DNA from: Paraburkholderia largidicola
GTDB taxonomy: Bacteria > Pseudomonadota > Gammaproteobacteria > Burkholderiales > Burkholderiaceae
Direction: 5' to 3'
NCBI RefSeq assembly: GCF_013426895.1
Contig: NZ_AP023176.1
Span: 992,001 to 1,056,000 of the forward strand
Length of the DNA: 64,000 bases
The notes under the pieces are model-generated. The model was not told the origin of the DNA, made no database searches, and was given only the letters and a program-made list of their open reading frames with translations. Each line of letters starts with the position of its first letter. The first letter of the stretch is position 1. The position numbers and the translations under genes are program-made. Positions 33,582-41,722 of this stretch are shown piece after piece.

Positions 33582-34496
33582 ATGGACTATTCGCGCATCC
33601 TTCAACAGATTCACACCGACTTGCAGCCCTGGCTCGACAAAGGGCGCGTGGCCGACTACATCCCCGAACTCGCGAAGGTGCCCGCGCGCAGCTTCGGCAT
33701 GGCCATCGTCACGACGACGGGGGACGTGTTTCGTGTCGGTGAAGCCGACACGCGCTTTTCGATTCAAAGCATCTCGAAGCTTTTCGCCTGCACGATGGCA
33801 TTCAGGCTGCTGGGCGACGACCTGTGGCGGCGCGTCGGCCGGGAGCCGTCGGGCACGGCGTTCAATTCGCTCGTGCAACTGGAGGCGGAGCAGGGCAAGC
33901 CGCGTAACCCGTTCATCAACGCGGGCGCGCTGGTCGTCACCGATGTGTTGTCCCGCCGTTTCGTCAAGGCGGAGACCGCGCTCGTCGAATTCATGCGGCG
34001 CGTCACGGGCGAACCGTCGATCGACTACGACATGCGCGTCGCGCAATCCGAATTGCAGCACGGGCATCGCAATCGCGCGATGGCGCACTTCATGGCGAGC
34101 TTCGGCAACATGGAGATGCCGCCCGAGACAGTGGTCGAGGCGTACTGCCGTCAGTGCGCGATTTCGATGAGTTGCATCGAACTCGCAAAGGCAGCGCTTT
34201 ATCTGAGCAATGGCGGCGTCGTGCCGTCGACGGGCGAGCGCATTCTCGATTCGAGTTCGGCCAAGCGTTTGTCGGCGTTGATGCTGACGTGCGGCACGTA
34301 CGACGCGGCGGGCGACTTCGTCTATCGTGTCGGCTTGCCGGCAAAGAGCGGCGTGGGCGGCGGGATCGTCGCGCTGTTGCCGGGCGAGATGGCCGTGTGC
34401 GTGTGGTCGCCGGGGCTCGACAGCAACGGCAATTCGCTGGCTGGCGTGCTGGCTTTAGAGTGGTTGACCACCTACACAGGGCGCTCGATCTTCTGA
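33582..34496 (+). CDS. glsA: Glutaminase (class A, beta-lactamase fold)
   Basis: A 304-residue glutaminase, the standard length. Ser63 and Lys66 form the SxxK pair ('FSIQSISKLF'), and 'GKPRNPFINAGALVVTD', 'LSNGGVVPSTGERIL' and 'SGVGGGIVALLPGEMAVCVW' are family blocks. The enzyme hydrolyses glutamine to glutamate and ammonia in the cytoplasm and helps with acid resistance and nitrogen supply. There is no Shine-Dalgarno before ATG 33582. It is monocistronic, convergent with the alcohol dehydrogenase gene, with 21 bp between the stops. Confidence 0.94.
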   Translation: MDYSRILQQIHTDLQPWLDKGRVADYIPELAKVPARSFGMAIVTTTGDVFRVGEADTRFSIQSISKLFACTMAFRLLGDDLWRRVGREPSGTAFNSLVQLEAEQGKPRNPFINAGALVVTDVLSRRFVKAETALVEFMRRVTGEPSIDYDMRVAQSELQHGHRNRAMAHFMASFGNMEMPPETVVEAYCRQCAISMSCIELAKAALYLSNGGVVPSTGERILDSSSAKRLSALMLTCGTYDAAGDFVYRVGLPAKSGVGGGIVALLPGEMAVCVWSPGLDSNGNSLAGVLALEWLTTYTGRSIF

Positions 34497-34517
34497 CGAC
34501 ATTCGAACGCCCCGCAC

Positions 34518-35504
34518 TCAACGCGTCATCAACACCGCCGCGCCCGACAGCCGTCCACTGCGCAGATCGTCGAGCGCGCGGTTTGCGTCAGCGAGCGGAT
34601 AGCGCGTCACTTCGATATCGAGCTGCGTGTCGCCAGCGATCTTCATGAACGCTGCGCCATCGGCTCTCGTCAGGTTCGCAACCGATACGACGCGGCGCTC
34701 ACCCCACAAAAACGCATACGGAAACGCCGGAATGTCGCTCATGTGAATGCCGCCGCACACAACGATGCCACCCTTGACGACCGCCTTCAACGCGGGCGGC
34801 ACGAGCGCGCCGACGGGCGCGAAGATCAGCGCGGCATCGAGCGGTTCGGGTGGCGCTTCATCGCTGCCGCCCGCCCAGGTCGCACCGAGCCTGCGTGCGA
34901 GTTGCTGCGCGGTGTCGTCGCCGGGTCGCGTGAACGCGTACACCGTACGGCCCTGATGACGCGCGACCTGCGCGACGATATGCGCCGCCGCGCCGAAGCC
35001 GTAAATGCCGATGCGCTTCGCGTCGCCCGCCATGCTGAGCGTCCGGTAGCCGATCAGACCGGCGCACAGCAGCGGCGCAGCTTGCGCGTCGTCGTAGCGC
35101 TCGGGCAGCGGCAGGCAATAGCGGTGATCGGCGATCACCTGCTCGGCGTAGCCGCCGTCGATCGTATAGCCGGTGAAGCCCGGCGCGTCGCAGAGGTTCT
35201 CGCGGCCGCTCGCGCAATACGGACAGACGCCGCAAGTCCTGCCGAGCCACGGCACGCCGACGCGATCGCCGATATCGAATGCCGTCACGTCCGCGCCGCG
35301 TGCCGCGACCCGGCCGACGATCTCATGTCCTGGGATCACCGGCCGTTTCGGTTCGCTCAATTCGCCATCGACGACATGCAGATCGGTCCGGCACACGCCG
35401 CAGGCCAGCACGTCGATCAGCAGTTCTCCTGCTGACGGCGCTCGCGGGGGTAAATCGCGTTCGGCGAGCATGGGACTCGATCCGTCGAAAACCATTGCGT
35501 GCAT
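34518..35504 (-). CDS. Zinc-dependent alcohol dehydrogenase (AdhA-like)
   Basis: A 328-residue medium-chain dehydrogenase. The catalytic zinc region is 'LACGVCRTDLHVVDGEL' with 'PGHEIVGRV'. The structural zinc lobe is 'CGVCPYCASGRENLC' and the cofactor fold is 'IGIYGFGAAAHIVAQVA'. The 'GFTGYTIDGGYAEQVIADHR' block is shared with the AdhA-like group of alcohol dehydrogenases. Substrates are probably primary alcohols or aldehydes. It is preceded by a small hypothetical gene on the same strand only 27 bp upstream, so the two may be co-transcribed. Confidence 0.9.
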   Translation of the reverse strand: MHAMVFDGSSPMLAERDLPPRAPSAGELLIDVLACGVCRTDLHVVDGELSEPKRPVIPGHEIVGRVAARGADVTAFDIGDRVGVPWLGRTCGVCPYCASGRENLCDAPGFTGYTIDGGYAEQVIADHRYCLPLPERYDDAQAAPLLCAGLIGYRTLSMAGDAKRIGIYGFGAAAHIVAQVARHQGRTVYAFTRPGDDTAQQLARRLGATWAGGSDEAPPEPLDAALIFAPVGALVPPALKAVVKGGIVVCGGIHMSDIPAFPYAFLWGERRVVSVANLTRADGAAFMKIAGDTQLDIEVTRYPLADANRALDDLRSGRLSGAAVLMTR

Positions 35505-35531
35505 GTTCGACCCTCCATGCAGAGACTCTGC

Positions 35532-35822
35532 CTATGCCGCGTCGTCCGTCAGCCGCTTTTCAGGCTCCTGAGATGGTTGAAAAGCGGTAACCGAAGGCAG
35601 CCACGGCTGCCAGGCGCGCATCCACATCGACCACATCGAGAACATCGACAGCGGCGACGCGAGCGAGAAAAGATCCGGTTGCAGAAACCACCGCGCGGCG
35701 GCTCCGACGGATGGCACGGCGGTAATGTGAATCGCAACGCTCTCCGCATTGCGATCGGGCAGCTTGCGTCGCGTAATTTCGATATCGACGGTGGGCAGGT
35801 GGGCGGTCAGTTTCGTCTCCAT
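35532..35822 (-). CDS. Small conserved-looking hypothetical protein
   Basis: A 96-residue protein. The first about 45 residues form a beta-rich charged domain ('METKLTAHLPTVDIEITRRK') and the rest is Trp/Met/Phe-rich ('SMFSMWSMWMRAWQPWLPS'), possibly one amphipathic or membrane-associated helix. I recognise no family. GAGG lies about eight bases before the ATG at 35822. Codon use agrees with neighbours, and it lies directly upstream of the alcohol dehydrogenase. The gap 35823-36027 shows no gene. Confidence 0.6.
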   Translation of the reverse strand: METKLTAHLPTVDIEITRRKLPDRNAESVAIHITAVPSVGAAARWFLQPDLFSLASPLSMFSMWSMWMRAWQPWLPSVTAFQPSQEPEKRLTDDAA

Positions 35823-36027
35823 GCTCGGCCTCGCAGTGACGGATCAGGTGCTGGGAGCGGGCGTGTCCGCGAAGATACGCCCGACGGTGACGCGTTCAGC
35901 AAACTCTATCATGCAGCACTGCCTGATCCATGTCGCGACTGCCGCCGCAGCGGGCGAAGGGCGTTTTGTGCGCATCCAAGCCCGAAGTGCAGCAGCACCG
36001 CAGCGCTGAAGTGCCGCCACGTAACCC

Positions 36028-38487
36028 TTAGCGCCGCCCGCCGTGGAACCCACCACCGCCAAAATGCGCGCCGCCGAATCCGTTGCCTCCGCCAAATCCG
36101 CCGAAGTGCTGGCCGCCAAATCCGCCGCTTCCGCCGAATCCGCCCGCATGCTGGCTGAAGCGCTGCTCGCCCGTCATGCGCGCGTCATGCTGCTGCTGGA
36201 GGTCGTTGCCGATCCTGTCGTCCGGTTGGGCCGTTTGCCATCCGTTCGACGTGTGCTGTTCCCACGACCCGCCGTCGGATCGACGATAAACATTGCCGTC
36301 GTGTCCCGCATAGACATCGCCGTTGTTCCAGGCGACGGCATTGCCGCGCGACTGGTTGGTCACGACGCCTCTGCTGGCCGTCTGGTATTGCCCTGTCTGC
36401 GCATTGCCGGAAATGCCGAACTCGGCAGCGCCCGCGCGGCCCGTGCGGGCGTTGTAACCGGCCACCTGACGGCCGCCCGCATAGTTGCCGTTGTACTGGT
36501 TGCCGACGATACCGCCGCGACCCGCGCCTTCCCGCCCCGTCAGAGGATTGGCGAACGAGCCTTGCCGGCCGGCCGCATAGTTGCCTGAATACGGATTGAA
36601 TGCGGCCCCGCGTGCGCCCTGGAAGTGTGCGCCCGTCGCGGGGTTATAGCCGGACCCCGCCGTGCCACGCCATTGCGCACCTGTCCATGCATTCCAGCCT
36701 GTGGTGTGCGTGACCGTACCCTGGCCCCAGCGGCCATAGAAATTGGCCTGGTTGACGTTCACGTTGTTCCAGCCGCCACCCCAATATCCGCCGCCCCAGT
36801 ACGGTCCCCAGTAAGGCGACGCGCATCCCCAGATCGCGCCTGCCGCAAAGCCGAACGCAAAGCCCTCTGCCGCGCCCAGCGCAAAGCTCGCGCCGTACCC
36901 GTAGGTCTGCGGATAGCCGTAGTAATACCCGCCGACGTACGGTGGATACACATAACCCGTGCCGTAGACGACCGTGCCTTGTGCATCGACGACGACCCCG
37001 AGATAGCCCGGCGTATAGCCGACGACGACGGCATCCGGCGTCACCGAATAGATGTGGACATACGTCACGTAGTGCAGCGGCGAGCTGAGAGGAATTGTGT
37101 AGATCACGGGCGGGACCTCGGTCGCGACGGTCCAGCCGCCCATGGGCGATATCGAAGCGAACCAGACGCCGTTGGACACCGCGTAGAAATGCGTCGAGTC
37201 GACCTCGATGATGGGCGTTGCCGTATTGACCGCATACCGCAACGGCGTGCCCGAGATCGACTCGAAGCGCGGCGCGCCATCGTACGAGACCGACATGAGG
37301 GCTTTCTGACGGGACACCGAGGCCGTCTGGGGAATGGAGGCAGCAATCGCGGCTTCTCTCGCCTGAGGCGTGCCCGGCACCGACACCAAGACATTGGCTT
37401 TTGGATCGTTCGGAGAAATCTTTGCGAAGTCTGCAGGAAGCGCATTGCCCGGAACGTAAGTCCACGGGCCGTTCGTCGTCGTGGCCTGGAACCAGCGCCC
37501 CGAGACGAGCACGTAGTACAGGTTCGTCGTGGGATTCACGAACACGGCGTGATCGGTATTGGCGACGGTCAGCAGTCCCGTGCCATCGACGGGCTTCAGC
37601 TGTGCGGGACCATCCGTTACGATCAGCTCGGCCGGACGCGTCGCGACGAGCACGGCGGGCGCATGAGCAGCGGGCTTGCCGTTGGCGGGCAGCATCGGGT
37701 CGGCGGCGTTTTTCGCGGTCGATTGCTTCTCGGCATCCGACAGCGCTTGCGGCGGTGTTGCGAGGACGCGCCACGGCCCGTTCGTATCGCGCGCGTCGAA
37801 CCAGTAGCCGGCCGCGCGCAGATAGAGCGTGCCGCCGGCGTCGCGCATCAGCAGCGCGCGGCTGTTCAGCGCGCGCTGAAAGCCAGTGCGTCCGACGTCT
37901 TGCCACGCAGGCGAGCCGTCGACCAGCACCAGCACGGTGGGCTGTGCGGCGAACACGATTTGCGGCGGGTCGTTTTTCACCGGCATACGCATGGTTTTCG
38001 ACAGCTCTTGCGATGCCGCGTAGCTGGTCTGCAGTTCATCGAGCGAAACGCTCATGCCCGTTGCGGGCAGCCGCGCGAGCAAGGATTTGCGGACGCTCTC
38101 AGCGAGGCTCGCATCGGTTGGAACATCGACGCTGTCGATCTGGATCGCAGTCAGGTTGACCAGTCCCGATGGTTTGTCGATATGGGCATTCGCCGAAAAA
38201 TGCGCAACGCCGAAAGTGGGCGTTCCGCTGGCCTTGCCGACGGCGACGGCCGCGCGCCCCGAGATGCGATTGCCGTCCCATTTCTCGATCTGCGGCTGAT
38301 ACATCTCGACATGCTCGCCGTCCGCTTCAAAATTGCGCGGCCAGTCAGCCTGCGTCGTCGTCGCGGGGGCATTCGCTGCGTACGACGGAGGAAGTTGCCA
38401 GGTCACTGCCGTGAGCGTCAACACCGACGCGACGATCTGGGTCAATCTCAACTTCATGCCACGTTCGTTTTTACTATTTGGATTCAT
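36028..38487 (-). CDS. Large secreted Gly/Tyr-rich protein with repeats (function unknown)
   Basis: An 819-residue exported protein. A signal peptide ends near 'PPSYAANAP' (about residue 40). Residues up to about 460 contain two similar modules marked by 'LYLRAAGYWFDARDTNGPWR' and 'LYYVLVSGRWFQATTTNGPW', with a third fainter copy ('THFYAVSNGVWFASISPMGG'). The middle is aromatic and Gly-rich ('PYWGPYWGGGYWGGGW'). Then come repeats of the form YNPxTG/FNPYSG/YNARTG, and a Gly/Phe/His tail ending 'GGGGFHGGRR'. Such proteins are annotated as hypothetical or autotransporter-like; the location is probably surface or periplasm. ATG at 38457 is an alternative start. Confidence 0.75.
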   Translation of the reverse strand: MNPNSKNERGMKLRLTQIVASVLTLTAVTWQLPPSYAANAPATTTQADWPRNFEADGEHVEMYQPQIEKWDGNRISGRAAVAVGKASGTPTFGVAHFSANAHIDKPSGLVNLTAIQIDSVDVPTDASLAESVRKSLLARLPATGMSVSLDELQTSYAASQELSKTMRMPVKNDPPQIVFAAQPTVLVLVDGSPAWQDVGRTGFQRALNSRALLMRDAGGTLYLRAAGYWFDARDTNGPWRVLATPPQALSDAEKQSTAKNAADPMLPANGKPAAHAPAVLVATRPAELIVTDGPAQLKPVDGTGLLTVANTDHAVFVNPTTNLYYVLVSGRWFQATTTNGPWTYVPGNALPADFAKISPNDPKANVLVSVPGTPQAREAAIAASIPQTASVSRQKALMSVSYDGAPRFESISGTPLRYAVNTATPIIEVDSTHFYAVSNGVWFASISPMGGWTVATEVPPVIYTIPLSSPLHYVTYVHIYSVTPDAVVVGYTPGYLGVVVDAQGTVVYGTGYVYPPYVGGYYYGYPQTYGYGASFALGAAEGFAFGFAAGAIWGCASPYWGPYWGGGYWGGGWNNVNVNQANFYGRWGQGTVTHTTGWNAWTGAQWRGTAGSGYNPATGAHFQGARGAAFNPYSGNYAAGRQGSFANPLTGREGAGRGGIVGNQYNGNYAGGRQVAGYNARTGRAGAAEFGISGNAQTGQYQTASRGVVTNQSRGNAVAWNNGDVYAGHDGNVYRRSDGGSWEQHTSNGWQTAQPDDRIGNDLQQQHDARMTGEQRFSQHAGGFGGSGGFGGQHFGGFGGGNGFGGAHFGGGGFHGGRR

Positions 38488-38535
38488 CTTCGAGATACCT
38501 CATCCAGTTGTCGGTCGTTTGCACAAAAGAAAAAG

Positions 38536-38554
38536 CCGCCCCTAAAAGGGGCGG
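38536..38554 (-). terminator. Rho-independent terminator of the porin gene
   Basis: On the minus strand CCGCCCC-TTTTA-GGGGCGG is followed by CTTTTTCTTTT, a standard hairpin plus T-tract. It lies 46 bases beyond the porin stop codon and before the next minus-strand gene, so the two genes are transcribed separately. Confidence 0.9.
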
Positions 38555-38599
38555 TTAAAACTGGCGGAGACCAGAGAAGATTCCTAAGAACCGATTGAA

Positions 38600-39784
38600 T
38601 TAGAAGCGGTGCCGAATGCCGGCCGACACCACGTATTGGCTCTTGCTCGTCGAGGGTTGCGACGTACCGTTCACCTGAGTCAGGTTCGTGCCGACCTGGT
38701 TGTCTGCGCCGATCTGCATGACGCTCTCGGCATAGATATCGGTGCGCTTCGACAGCGCGTAATCAGCCTGGACGCCGAACTGGTTCCAGTGAGCCGAGCT
38801 GTTGCTCGTCGACGACGTACGCGGCGTGCTGCGCAGGCCTTGTGTGTACGTGTACGCCGCGCCGAGGCTCAATGCAGGCGTCACGCTATAGCGTGCGTGG
38901 ATTTCGTGGTTGTTGTAACGCACGGAGGAGTCGCCGATGGCGTCCTGATAGCGGGTCTGCGTGAACAGCGCGCCGAGCGTCAAAGGTCCGACTTCATAGT
39001 TCGAGCCGAGACCCCAGGTACGCTGGTTCTGAAGGCCCGGAAGGTTGGTCATTGCGAGAGTCGGAAGGTTCTGAATCGCGCCCGAGCTGTTGTTGGAATT
39101 CAGCCCCTGAATCTGCAGGTAGGCGGCCGCGACATGCACGCCGGCATAGTCATAGCCCGCACCAACGCTATACGCGCGGTTGTTTGCAAAGCCGCTCGCC
39201 GAATTCGAGAAGCCATACAACGCGTTGAACGAAGCGCCCGAGTAGTTCGCGCTTTGATACTTGACCGAATTGCTGATGCTGAACGTGCTGTTCAGGTTGT
39301 CGTTGTCGCCGCGGTGCGCGAAGTACGTGCCGCCCCACGTGCCGGCGGCAGAGACCGGGCCCAGGTAATCGACGACCGAGTCGTACTGGCGGCCGAGGGT
39401 CAGCGTGCCGTAATCGGCAGCAGACAGGCCGACATACGCCTGACGGTTGAACAGGCTGTTATTGGCCGCATTGTTATTGGCCAGACTGCCATTGTTCACG
39501 TTGAATCCGCTTTCGAGGTTGAAGACGGCCTTCAGCCCGCCGCCCAGTTCTTCCACGCCGCGCAATCCCCAGCGGCTTTGCTGCACATTGCCGCTTGTCA
39601 TGCCGAACATTGCCTTGCCGTCGGTCAGGCCGTTTGGCGTCACGGGAGAATTGCGCGTGGCTTCGTTGCTCACGTAAGTCAGACCCGCGTCGACGAGACC
39701 ATACAGCGTAACGCTGCTCTGCGCGTGCGCCGCACCCGCAAAGGCCGCCGAAGCAGCTGCGAAAATCAAGGTGGTTTTTTTCAT
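38600..39784 (-). CDS. Gram-negative porin (OmpC/Omp38-like)
   Basis: A 394-residue outer-membrane porin. The signal peptide 'MKKTTLIFAAASAAFAGAAH' is cleaved before 'QSSVTLYGLVDAGLTYV', the standard first strand in Burkholderia porins. Sixteen-strand barrel features follow: 'SRWGLRG' (here 'QSRWGLRGVEELGGGLKAVF'), 'FNRQAYVGLS' and 'YGTLTLGRQYDSV'. It ends in 'HRF', the C-terminal Phe recognised by BAM. GGAA lies about ten bases before the ATG. A LysR gene and a long AT-rich gap lie upstream, so regulated expression is likely. The solute is unknown. Confidence 0.93.
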   Translation of the reverse strand: MKKTTLIFAAASAAFAGAAHAQSSVTLYGLVDAGLTYVSNEATRNSPVTPNGLTDGKAMFGMTSGNVQQSRWGLRGVEELGGGLKAVFNLESGFNVNNGSLANNNAANNSLFNRQAYVGLSAADYGTLTLGRQYDSVVDYLGPVSAAGTWGGTYFAHRGDNDNLNSTFSISNSVKYQSANYSGASFNALYGFSNSASGFANNRAYSVGAGYDYAGVHVAAAYLQIQGLNSNNSSGAIQNLPTLAMTNLPGLQNQRTWGLGSNYEVGPLTLGALFTQTRYQDAIGDSSVRYNNHEIHARYSVTPALSLGAAYTYTQGLRSTPRTSSTSNSSAHWNQFGVQADYALSKRTDIYAESVMQIGADNQVGTNLTQVNGTSQPSTSKSQYVVSAGIRHRF

Positions 39785-39899
39785 GTTCGTATTCCGTGCT
39801 AAGCCTGACGACTTGAATGAATGTGCTGTCTTCCGTGGGCGAGATAGCCGCGCTGCGTTGCTTTGTGAATTCGCGGCATACGTCGTTCACGCAGGGCGA

Positions 39900-40146
39900 A
39901 CTATAGATGCCAGATTGATATTTCGTTATACTTAATAATCAAAAACTATTTTTAATTAATTTAAAATAAATTGAATACCGGGAGATAAGTTTTTGTATAT
40001 TCGGATTAATTTCATCCTGATATTTAAGTGTGGACTGACGCCTGTTTGATATTGTGTTGTGACCTTGCTACATGGAGGGCTTGCATGGGTGATAATCGTA
40101 TTTCCGACGATTGAAATGGTGGCTTTAAAAGGAGTTGGGCAATTCA
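39900..40146. other. AT-rich intergenic stretch between porin and LysR genes
   Basis: In strong contrast to its surroundings this stretch is dominated by A and T, for example around 39924-39975 with AATTAATT and long A/T runs. It contains no gene beyond the short leader frame noted next. It lies between divergent genes and probably holds both promoters; curved AT-rich DNA of this type is a usual target for nucleoid proteins such as H-NS-like MvaT/BpH3 proteins. Exact promoter elements could not be assigned. Confidence 0.6.
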
Positions 40147-40194
40147 ATGTTGATATATATGTCTAATCTGTTTTATTTCTGTTGCTCATGCTGA
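40147..40194 (+). CDS. Possible 15-residue leader peptide overlapping the LysR start
   Basis: ATG 40147 opens a short frame, MLIYMSNLFYFCCSC, ending in TGA at 40192-40194. A strong AAAAGGAG (40127-40134) lies 12 bases upstream. The LysR ATG at 40188 has no such site and overlaps the end of this frame, so ribosomes could be passed on. The spacing is long and the peptide may be chance. Confidence 0.25.
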   Translation: MLIYMSNLFYFCCSC

Positions 40195-41117
40195 ATAAGC
40201 TGCAGGCAATACGAATATTCCTAAGAGTCGCCGAGAACAACTCCTTCAGTCGCGCCGCATCGAGTCTCAATCTGTCCAATGCAGTCGTGACGCGCTATGT
40301 GGCGCTATTGGAGGCGCATCTCAACGCTCGTCTCGTCAATCGCACGACGCGCAGTGTGTCGCTGACGGAAGCGGGCCGCGCTTATGCAAGAGGGTGCCAG
40401 CAACTGCTGGAACTGCTGGATTCGATGGAATCGGCTGTGACGGAAGAAGCGGGCGAGCCCACGGGCACGCTCAAGGTCGCGGCGGCGGCCTCGTTTTCAC
40501 TGGCGGCGCTGGCGCCGTTGCTGCACCGCTACCGGATGCGTCATCCAAAGGTGAAGCTGGACGTGACGCTGTTGCATCAATCCGTCGATCTCGTCGAAGA
40601 CGGGTTCGACGTCGGCATCGTCGCGTCGTGGCAGGTGAACGGCAGCACGCTGGTGAAGCGTCCTTTGCTGTCGGTGCGGCCCATCGCGGTCGCGTCGGCC
40701 GCTTATATCGAACGGCACGGCGCGCCGACCTCGCTCGAACAGCTCGCCTCGCACAGTTTCCTCGCGCCTTCGCGCGACATGCATGGAACCGAGTGGTCAT
40801 TCGCGAGCGCCGATGGCCGCGAGGAGACCTTGAATCTCGACTCCGTGTGCAGGGTCAACAGCATGATCATGCTTCGGCAAATGGTCCTCGCCGACATGGG
40901 GCTCGCCATCCTGCCCGAAGACTACGTCGTCGGCGACATTGCGGACGGTGTGTTGATGCGCGTGCTCGAGCAGTATCGGGTCACCAACGGTCTCAAGGAA
41001 CTGTCGCTGGTGTATCCAGGCCGGCGCCATGTGTCGGCGAAGGTGCGCACCTTCGTGGACTTCACGGTCGAATATTTCCGCAGAGGCTTTTCCCCGGTTG
41101 CGCGCGGGCCGACCTGA
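40188..41117 (+). CDS. LysR family transcriptional regulator
   Basis: A 309-residue LysR protein. The helix-turn-helix is 'NSFSRAASSLNLSNAVVTRY', followed by 'LVNRTTRSVSLTEAGRAYA'. The effector domain has 'VEDGFDVGIVASWQVNGSTL' and 'DMGLAILPEDYVVGDIADG'. The in-frame stop at 40164 limits starts to CTG 40179, TTG 40182 or ATG 40188; none has a good ribosome binding site. It is divergent from the porin across the AT-rich gap and may control it. The 605 bp downstream (41118-41722) lacks a credible gene. Confidence 0.88.
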   Translation: MLNKLQAIRIFLRVAENNSFSRAASSLNLSNAVVTRYVALLEAHLNARLVNRTTRSVSLTEAGRAYARGCQQLLELLDSMESAVTEEAGEPTGTLKVAAAASFSLAALAPLLHRYRMRHPKVKLDVTLLHQSVDLVEDGFDVGIVASWQVNGSTLVKRPLLSVRPIAVASAAYIERHGAPTSLEQLASHSFLAPSRDMHGTEWSFASADGREETLNLDSVCRVNSMIMLRQMVLADMGLAILPEDYVVGDIADGVLMRVLEQYRVTNGLKELSLVYPGRRHVSAKVRTFVDFTVEYFRRGFSPVARGPT

Positions 41118-41322
41118 ACGCGATGGGCGCTGTCGGCGGCGACATAACGGCCAGGCGTAGTCGACGAACAGCGCTGCAGCGGACATGAGCGTTTTCGAAC
41201 GCGCGCTGCAGCGAGCGATTGGCCACCCGCTTCATCGACGCGAAACGGACACAAATGAATGACGCGTTTTGCGCGACCGTAATTGCATCACGACGGCATG
41301 GCAAGTGATGCTTATCGAGCTA

Positions 41323-41361
41323 TCAGCGCGGAACATCAACGCGGACTATCAACGCGGATTA
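41323..41361. repeat. Short degenerate 13-bp tandem repeat in an intergenic region
   Basis: Three units, TCAGCGCGGAACA, TCAACGCGGACTA and TCAACGCGGATTA, lie head to tail, with a decayed fourth. They sit in the 605-bp non-coding gap before the HtrA-like gene. Elsewhere in 41118-41722 only a possible -10 (TATAAA at 41434-41439) and the HtrA ribosome binding site were noted. Confidence 0.7.
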
Positions 41362-41722
41362 CCAGCGTACCGGCAATGCCGCCATCGGCGCACGCCAGGA
41401 TTTCTACTCGCTGCAATTTCGCCGCGCGATCTCTATAAATGAATCAGGACGAACGGTTCATCCGTTCGCGTCCCTGATTGTCCATTGCGGGCAAACATGC
41501 AACCGAATCTCATGTCGATTTCGATCCATCCAGACAAACATCAAGGGTCGATCGCATCCGTCTGCGCTCGCGGACGGATTGCCATGCGACATGGTTTGCC
41601 CAGACCGTATGAGTTAACTTTCTTTTCGAACTCTTCGGTGTGCTATGTCACAGTCCCCGGCCGCCGCGCGCGAAATAATCTCTTCACAGTGCCAGGCATA
41701 ACGAACGCCATGGAGGTGCGCT

